This document shows positions 57,638 to 64,000 of a stretch of 64,000 bases of DNA, piece after piece. Each line of letters opens with the position of its first letter. Within the stretch, counting starts at the first letter, position 1. The translations under genes and the position numbers were made by a program. The notes beneath the pieces are model-generated. The model was not told where the DNA came from, did not search any database, and saw nothing but the letters and a program-made list of their open reading frames with translations. This DNA is from Cryptomeria japonica (lineage: Eukaryota > Streptophyta > Pinopsida > Cupressales > Cupressaceae): positions 613,721,977 to 613,785,976 of the forward strand of contig NC_081408.1 in the NCBI RefSeq assembly GCF_030272615.1, written 5' to 3'.

Positions 57638-58327
57638 CTATGGTTTACCATGTGTTCTAGGAGAAATGGGCATTTGTCCCACATAAAAGAGTTGACTCAA
57701 GTTGTATTCCCCAGGACCTTCCTCTACTATTTTCATTTTAAGCTTTTCTTGCTTTGGTATAGTGGTGTTCGAACTAGCAAGAGAGGCAGGACTTATATAT
57801 GATGTGGAGGAAATAACTTCTCTATTATTAGGAACGATAATCTCTAGTTGATGGCTGATATTATGGCAATACGCAAAGGGATTTGCATCGCCCAGGATTG
57901 TGATCTCTACACCGTTATGTGGGAACTTGATACATTGATGGTAGGTAGATGGAATGGATTGCATGACATGTATCCAAGGTCTTCCTAACAATAGATTGTA
58001 TGGTAGAGGAAGGTCCAGAACTTGATAGATGATGTGTTTTACCACAGGGCCCGCTCGGATTGGTAGTACCACAGCTCCTTTGGATGAACGCTCCGCATCG
58101 TCACGGGCTTTGATTGTGATCTTCTTGCGAGGATCCACTGATTCTATTGCATATCCTAATGCTATGACCAACTGTAGTGTACAAATATTTAGGCCTACTC
58201 CATTATCGATCAAGACTCGCTTGATCCTATGCTGGTTGATAAAGCCTTCAATGTGTAGTGAAGCGTTATGAGGTTGCTGGAAGGAAAAGTTGTCACTTTC
58301 GGACAAAGTAAGACAAGGTCATGACTT
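57638..58327 (-). pseudogene. Retropepsin-like protease, E2
   Basis: VLIDNGVGLNICTL holds the catalytic Asp in a DNG context. The later block is YNLLLGRPWIHVMQSIPS with YHQCIKFPHNGVE. About 220 codons are open. A TGA lies at about 58317-58319 between the gag end (NLNIDQFQAMVGSLKS) and this domain. Three TAG codons lie at 57640-57620, before the G-patch region. Confidence 0.82.
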
Positions 58328-60259
58328 TAGACTTCCAACCATGGCTTGAAATTGGTCTATATTCAGGTTTGCAGGGACTGATGCCTCTTGGAGTGCTTGA
58401 ACCAAGATAGTTTTATGAGATGGTGATAGGCGCAATAGCTCTAAAATGGATATAAGCATAGGTGTTTTGTCTAATTGTTCCACAAGATTGTACTGCTTTG
58501 GTATGGAGGTGGTGCCTTGTGGAGCTGCCTTTATGGTAACCTTGCCGCGATGTGTAACAACATTGCAATTTGAGTTGGGATTTTTGAAGGTTATAGTTGC
58601 AACTTGTTCACTGGCATCATATAGATGATTTACAGTGTAATTATATGCAGCCTGCGTATAATCTGTGGTATCAGTGCCTCACCTAGAAGTGGAAGGACCC
58701 CTTTGATCTTGTGATGGAAGTGGATTTTTGAACATCAGATGATCATTATTTGTTGTTTTTGGGTCATGTCCTTCAATTTCAATTTCTCCTCATTCAATAA
58801 GATCCTGAATAAGATCTTTCAATTGGTGACAATTACTTGTCTTGTGTCCTCTCCCTTGGTGGAAATCACAGTGTTCAGTATCTCCCCACCATGCAGGTTT
58901 GACCTGAGGCTCATAGTTTGAAGTTTTAGGTAAAGTGACCAAATTTTGAGAAATGAGCTGTCGCAATACTATTTCAATGGGTTCCCCTAAGGGAGTGTAT
59001 GTTCATTTTTGTTTTTGCTGATGAGGTCTTGGTTCATCATGAGATATGATGCGACCTTGATAGGAAGGAACATTTGTGTTATTCTGAGGTGGAGGATTCT
59101 GTCCTGCAAACTGAACCATAGGTTGTGCACTTTTTATAGTCCTGGCATCCACAACCCCATCATTGACGATATTCTTGTTTTTGTTCCAGAAGCTTGGTTT
59201 ATCACTATTGAAGCGTGGGCGAGGGCTATCCTTTGGTTCATTATAGATTTTGATCAGTCCTTTCTTGATGAGTGCCCATTCACATTTCAAACCCTTGGTG
59301 ATCATATCATTAAAAGAGTCTGTGTCTTTGACATCCAGGTGAAATGCCATTTCTTCGTTTAAGTTGGAAATGAATATTTCCACTAGTTCTCATTCAGGTA
59401 ACTGAAGAGAACATCTGCTAGACATTTGACGCCATCGTTGCAGGAATACTGAGAATAATTCACTTGGTTTTTGTTTAGTGTTGCATAGATCAGCCATGGT
59501 GATGTCGCGTTCAATGTTATGAGAGTAATGAGCGAGGAATTTCTAGATGAGTTCCTCAAATGTTCTAATACCACCTGATAGTCGGGAAAACCATGATGTG
59601 GTTGTTTCTCCCAAGCTTTGGGGAAAAAGGCGCATTAGGTATGTGTCTTCATATGCCACTTCAAGATAAGCGGAATGAAATTCTTTGACATGATCGTGGG
59701 GATCTCCCTTTCCTCTATATTTTTTGAATTTGGGTGTTTTGAATCCTCGTGGAAAGGGTGGCATATAAAGATTCTGATCAAAAGGATAGGGACAGATGTC
59801 ATTGAGTGAGAATTGGTTAGTTTTGACACCACTATGAAGTTGTTGGGTGAGATTCTTGACTTGTTGCCGCAACATCTCCATTTCATTTGGAGGAGGAGGT
59901 GGTGGGTTACCTCGAGGAATGTTATATCTGATGGGATATCTACCTCTTTCCTCTTCATGGCGACTTTGTCATTCTGATGCTTGTCTTAATTGGGCAAGAT
60001 CAAAGTCAGAGGGGAGTTTCGCTCCTTCTTGAGCGAGTTTTAAAAAGTGAGCATTCGCATTGCTCTTGAGTATTTCATCAAAAAGTTTGTTAAAGAGAGG
60101 GTTATGCTGGGCCCTTTCTATTGTTGCAGGAGTGGGAGTACTTGGGTTTTCATCATTTGCATTTCCTCCAAGTGCTTCTTGAAATTCATTGAGATTTTCC
60201 TCTTTTTCTTCTTCCATTTCTATTTATCGTTGCCTTGACTGTGATCGGGTTTGGGCCAT
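58328..60259 (-). pseudogene. Gag, E2
   Basis: The likely start is the ATG at 60259 (MAQTRSQSRQR, then a TAA). That is in frame with everything downstream and comes before the next in-frame ATG at 60217. Capsid-like core: ICPYPFDQNLYMPPFPRG, KFKKYRGKGDPHDHVKEF, RLFPQSLGETTTSWF. A CX2HX4HX4C knuckle (CDFHQGRGHKTSNC) is at 58829-58870. In-frame stops include TGA 59969-59971, TAG 59543-59545, TGA 59390-59392 and TGA 59003-59005. No frameshift was found. Confidence 0.85.
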
Positions 60260-62660
60260 TTTGTTTACAAGTTTTTGTTGAAGTTGAGCGAAAATGATGA
60301 TGAGTTTTTGATGAAATGAGAGATTGATAGTTGGTGAATTGTGTTGCATGTAGATCTCTAGCACTTTTAAGGTAGATGTAACCGAAATTCTTTCTGGAAT
60401 TGCTTGTTGTGTTTGATAAGGTTTGATGTGATAAGGTTTAGAGAAATCTAAGATGTGTTACAGATTTAACTACCTAGTAATGAAAGGATTCACTCATACA
60501 CTAGTTTTAACCTACGTAGATGTGTCTCTTAGGATGAGCTTATCCTAGATGTAGAAACAATCTAAAAAGTGATGTGATGCGTTTGATTCAAGCAATATCT
60601 AAAGAGAGAACTTGGGACAAGAACTTCTTAATGTTTTGAGAGTTGGAAATGGATTGATGATGAAGTGATGATGTATGAGTGAGATGATGGATGGAAATAT
60701 TTTCAAATTCAATAAAAACTTTGTGTCACAAATGGGACAAACTCTACCTCTTCCCTTTCGGGTGTTGGTGGTATTTCTTGAGCTACGTTGTATGTGATAC
60801 AGACGTTTGGGAAAAAGTTGGGATTAATCTTACCTCCTTGGTTTTTGTGATAACTCAGAGCTCTATATTGCATAAAAGCTCTGCGGTTCAATGATTCTGA
60901 ATCAAATTCATTTGTTTTACCTTGAAGGTAGAGATGCATGTGACGCAGAAAAAACTCTATGGGAGACAAAGATTTGTCTATTTAGATAAAAGAATTTCCT
61001 CTTTTTGATCAAAGCCTTTGAGCTCAATGGCCTTCTTTTCAAGTTGATATTTTGATGACGCTTCTTCTTTCGCAAGATGTGAAGAATGGTCATAAAGTTT
61101 GATTCTTTGTTGTTTGCACTTTGTTTTTGATATTTTTGGTTGTTTCGAAAGGTGTTTGGTTGGATGAATACTTTGTTTTTGGAAGTGATTTTCTTTTGAT
61201 GTTTCTTTGACAAGAAAACAAAGTAAGCACACAAACATAAGAATGTAGCCTCAAAGGCACAAATGAGTATGGGTCTAGATCAACCCAATCCTTAGACTTT
61301 TTATATGACCCTTCCTTTAGATGTATTTTAAGGTGTATTTCCAAAGCCTGAAGTCGGCTCAATTTGCACTTGGTCTTGACTAAAATGAACACACTTCAAA
61401 CACTTTTTATCCCTAAGGTCAAATGGCCAGTTGTGATAAATGTAGCCCACATCTTGATATTTCTTCGACTTTGGTACTACATACCTTATAAATCCCGCCT
61501 TGGCAGGTAAGGATGTGATATACTAAGTCTTGCACGAGCATAACAAATAGATGATCCCTATGATGGGGGAGTCACCACTTTTATCAAGCCACAAGTGACT
61601 TTTCAAAAATTTATGTTTCTACTCAAGGAAATATGTATGGTGAGTATCTTGGGAGCAAAACCATCTATGCTCTTGCACTAAATTATATCGTAAATATCCT
61701 CAATCAATAGAACGGGTGGGATACTATTTAAAGGTGTATAGTCATGTTCGATGTTTTTGGACATAATTTCATTCTGCAGTGACTCACTTAAGAGCCTTGT
61801 AACTAGTGGTGGGGCCCATATGTCCTTTCGGCCAGTTACACTGTAGGAACAACTATACCCAAGGCTACATCTTTCGCTCTCACTTGATTTCTATAGCAGC
61901 TTGAAGGATTTATTGTGCGAGGTCGTTCCCAAGAGTGATGTGTCTCTTGGCAGGCCTCTCTTAAAAAGATGAAAATTTTGAGTGTTACTAACACTTTTCT
62001 CTTGCACCTAGGACCATGAAAGCCAAGGGAGAGGATAGTGTGTGTTAGAAGTGGGACCACTCGACCAAATTTTTGCACAAGTGTGCCAAGCACGAAAAAC
62101 ACTTGTTCTTTTTAATCTGCCATTGCAATGTGATCTAACTATTTGGAGATGTTGCTCCAACATTCATGGTGTTATTTTTATCCTTCAATGGCAAAATGTG
62201 TTTGTAATCTAGAAATTGGAAATCCTGGTCAACTGAACTTGAAGCACGTATGCATGAAGAAAAATCGCTTTGCAAAAAAAGGTTTAAACAAGTTGATTGT
62301 GTATTTTATGTGCACCAAAAATAGAAGTGTGGATTGTAAATTCTTTTGATGCAAGAAAAATGGAAGTGTTGATTTTAAGCACCAAATGAAGTGTGTTTCC
62401 TAACTTGCAAGAAAACAAATGTTTGTTTTGTTTAGTTTTAATGCACCAAAGAAACAAGTGACCCTAACTAAAAAGCAAGGAAAGTTTATTTGTTCAAGTT
62501 TTAAAACACCAAAATAAAGTGTTTGATTTTAAAGGGTGAGTTTTTAAACTTGCACAAACAACAACCGGTTAGTAAAATCCATGTCTAAGGGGGGCTTCCA
62601 CAAGCCTAAAAACTTTCACTTTTTTGGTTACAAGGTTCTTTTTACAATGTTTTGTTACAA
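60260..62660 (-). other. Untranslated leader of E2
   Basis: 2.4 kb of non-coding sequence before the motif array and primer site. No domain seen. A long leader is normal for Tat-lineage elements. Confidence 0.6.
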
Positions 62661-62910
62661 TAGCGCTAGTTTGTGTTTGAACAGAAGCACTATTTAACAC
62701 AAACACACTAAAAGAAAAAGAAAGACAGAGAAGGCAAAAGCGCTGAAATAGGGTCAATAGTGCCAAAACAGGGTTAAAAGCGCCAAAACAGTGTCAAAAG
62801 TGCTAATCTTGATACAATAGCGCTATTGTAAGAACAATAGCGCTAGAACAACAAGTATCAATAGCGCTAGAACGCGATCAATAGCGCTAAAGCGCAACCT
62901 GTGTGACAAT
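62660..62910 (-). repeat. AGCGCTATTG motif array, right
   Basis: About ten copies of CAATAGCGCT or close variants (AAAAGCGCC, AATAGTGCC), that is AGCGCTATTG read on the minus strand. They lie within 300 bases of the primer site. The orientation is opposite to the left array. Confidence 0.85.
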
Positions 62911-62961
62911 TTCAACATTCAAACATGGTTTTAAAAAAATGATCTCTTGGGTGTTTGGATT

Positions 62962-62977
62962 CATGTCGGGTTCACCA
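62962..62977 (-). promoter_or_regulatory. Primer-binding site, E2
   Basis: On the minus strand TGGTGAACCCGACATG, two bases from the LTR. The tRNA was not identified. Confidence 0.8.
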
Positions 62978-62979
62978 AA

Positions 62980-64000
62980 TGATGCACTGCGAAATGGACA
63001 AGGTTAGCAAATGACAAACAACACAAGACACAAGAAATCATTAGTGTTAGTCAATCAAAACCTAATCTAAATAGACATATCAAAAGAGATACTAAAATCA
63101 TGCTAATATATCTGACAAATGAAATAAAGATAATAAGGCATCTCCAAATGCCTCTTAGCATGCTCTTAGCTCCTTCTCCCTTGTTCCTCTCCTCTCCAAG
63201 TTCCAAAATAGTGTAGCTCTCAGTAGCTTTTTGTACTATGGATGCTTATGGAGGATTGAGATTTGAGTATTTTGCTCCAAATGTAAAATGAAAAGCTAAA
63301 ATACTAGATGCTATTAAAATGATTGATTTTAACCAAAATAACAAAATTTTAGTTTGCTATTCTAAATGCTCTCTAAAATGCCTATAGGTTAAATGCATAC
63401 AAGTTTTCAGAATTATGGCTAAGAATGCTAAATGCTTGAGGATTTGAAAATGAGGAATGTGAGCTCTATTTATAGGTAAAATGGAGCAATGGATGGTTGA
63501 GATTGAGCAATCTCAACAAGGGTCAGGATTGAATGATTTCAAATCCATGTGAGGGCTTTCAACCCAATCCCAGGATGACAAGTGTCAATGTGAGATAGGT
63601 TGAGAGGAGAGGGAATAAACATTAAATGCTTGACATGACCTTGGGAGTTAAGGTCAAGGTTAGTTGAATGAACAAACTCTTTATTCAAATAATAAAGCTT
63701 TTATCCAATGGATAAACTCTTGTGCAAAGGGCAAAAAGGATAAACATAGTCAAAGGAATAAATGTTTGGGGAGACAAGTTTGAAATAACCATAAATGGTT
63801 ATGTAAGAGCCATAAATGGTCATGTAAGAGCCATTAGTGGTTTTGGAAGACTTTGGAGGTTAATTTGTTGAACACACAAAGCATTAAATGCTTTTCAAAG
63901 ACTTTTGAAGTCTTTGAGAAGTGACTTCATTTTGCTTAGGAATGTGACAATAATCAGGGGACGGATTAGGTTAATTAGGAAGGGGTTTAGAAGAATCTAG
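62980..64000 (-). repeat. E2 5' LTR, cut by the window end
   Basis: Starts TGATGCACTGCG and matches 45703 onward, with roughly two dozen substitutions and one or two single-base indels in the 1021 bases visible. Confidence 0.95.

Larger units (their letters stand above)
45703..64000 (-). mobile_element. Element E2: long Ty3/gypsy Tat-lineage element with an antisense PMD region
   Basis: The 3' LTR is complete at 45703-47117. The 5' LTR starts at 62980 and leaves the window after 1021 of about 1415 bases. Expected full length is roughly 18.7 kb. Internal order on the minus strand: PBS, 2.7 kb leader, gag, protease, G-patch linker, RT, two RNase H domains, integrase, then 5.8 kb of extra sequence with a plus-strand PMD region, then the polypurine tract. 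About two dozen differences separate the LTRs over the shared 1.02 kb by eye count, so it is younger than A or B. Confidence 0.92.

Overview
The window is eukaryotic plant DNA made almost entirely of transposable elements and simple or satellite repeats. I find no intact gene, rRNA or tRNA gene. Evidence for a seed plant: Ty3/gypsy elements with the dual RNase H arrangement of the plant Tat lineage, a Ty1/copia element primed by initiator-Met tRNA, a plant mobile domain (PMD, MAIN/MAIL type) sequence, and degenerate TTTAGGG-like repeats. The long LTRs, deep nesting and old decayed copies suggest a very large genome, possibly a gymnosperm. That last point is inference.

Layout. 1-2025: AT-rich DNA and a degenerate telomere-like tract. 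2026-31562: a nest of LTR elements, all on the minus strand. Outer element A has LTRs at 2026-3136 and 30440-31562, and its gag/protease remnant lies at about 20.3-25.0 kb. Inside A are a Ty1/copia element (13718-20252), a Tat element B truncated in integrase (about 3905-13717) that sits inside the copia 3' LTR, and a very long solo LTR C (24986-30374), itself split by a copia solo LTR (26820-28425). Target-site duplications and abutting LTR ends support this order. 31570-35493: plus-strand element D, a non-autonomous Tat-like relic. 35.5-37.3 kb: a small tandem repeat and an unrecognised broken gene. 37.3-44.7 kb: GA tracts, a 4.5 kb palindromic decamer-phased minisatellite, AT-rich DNA, one possible exon, a TA tract and a second GA tract. 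44.74-45.1 kb: probable LINE 3' end. 45703-64000: element E2, a long Tat element on the minus strand whose 5' LTR runs off the window.

E2 is the most informative element. Its gag-pol (60259 to 52952) stays in one reading frame over 7.3 kb and is broken only by stop codons. It encodes gag with a CX2HX4HX4C knuckle, protease, a G-patch domain, reverse transcriptase, two RNase H domains and a DDE integrase. Between integrase and the 3' LTR it carries, on the opposite strand, a PMD-type coding region (48246-50219), also broken only by stops. Arrays of an AGCGCTATTG-like motif lie just inside each LTR in opposite orientations. All coding regions here look dead, and the stop spectrum (many CAG to TAG) fits decay of methylated DNA.
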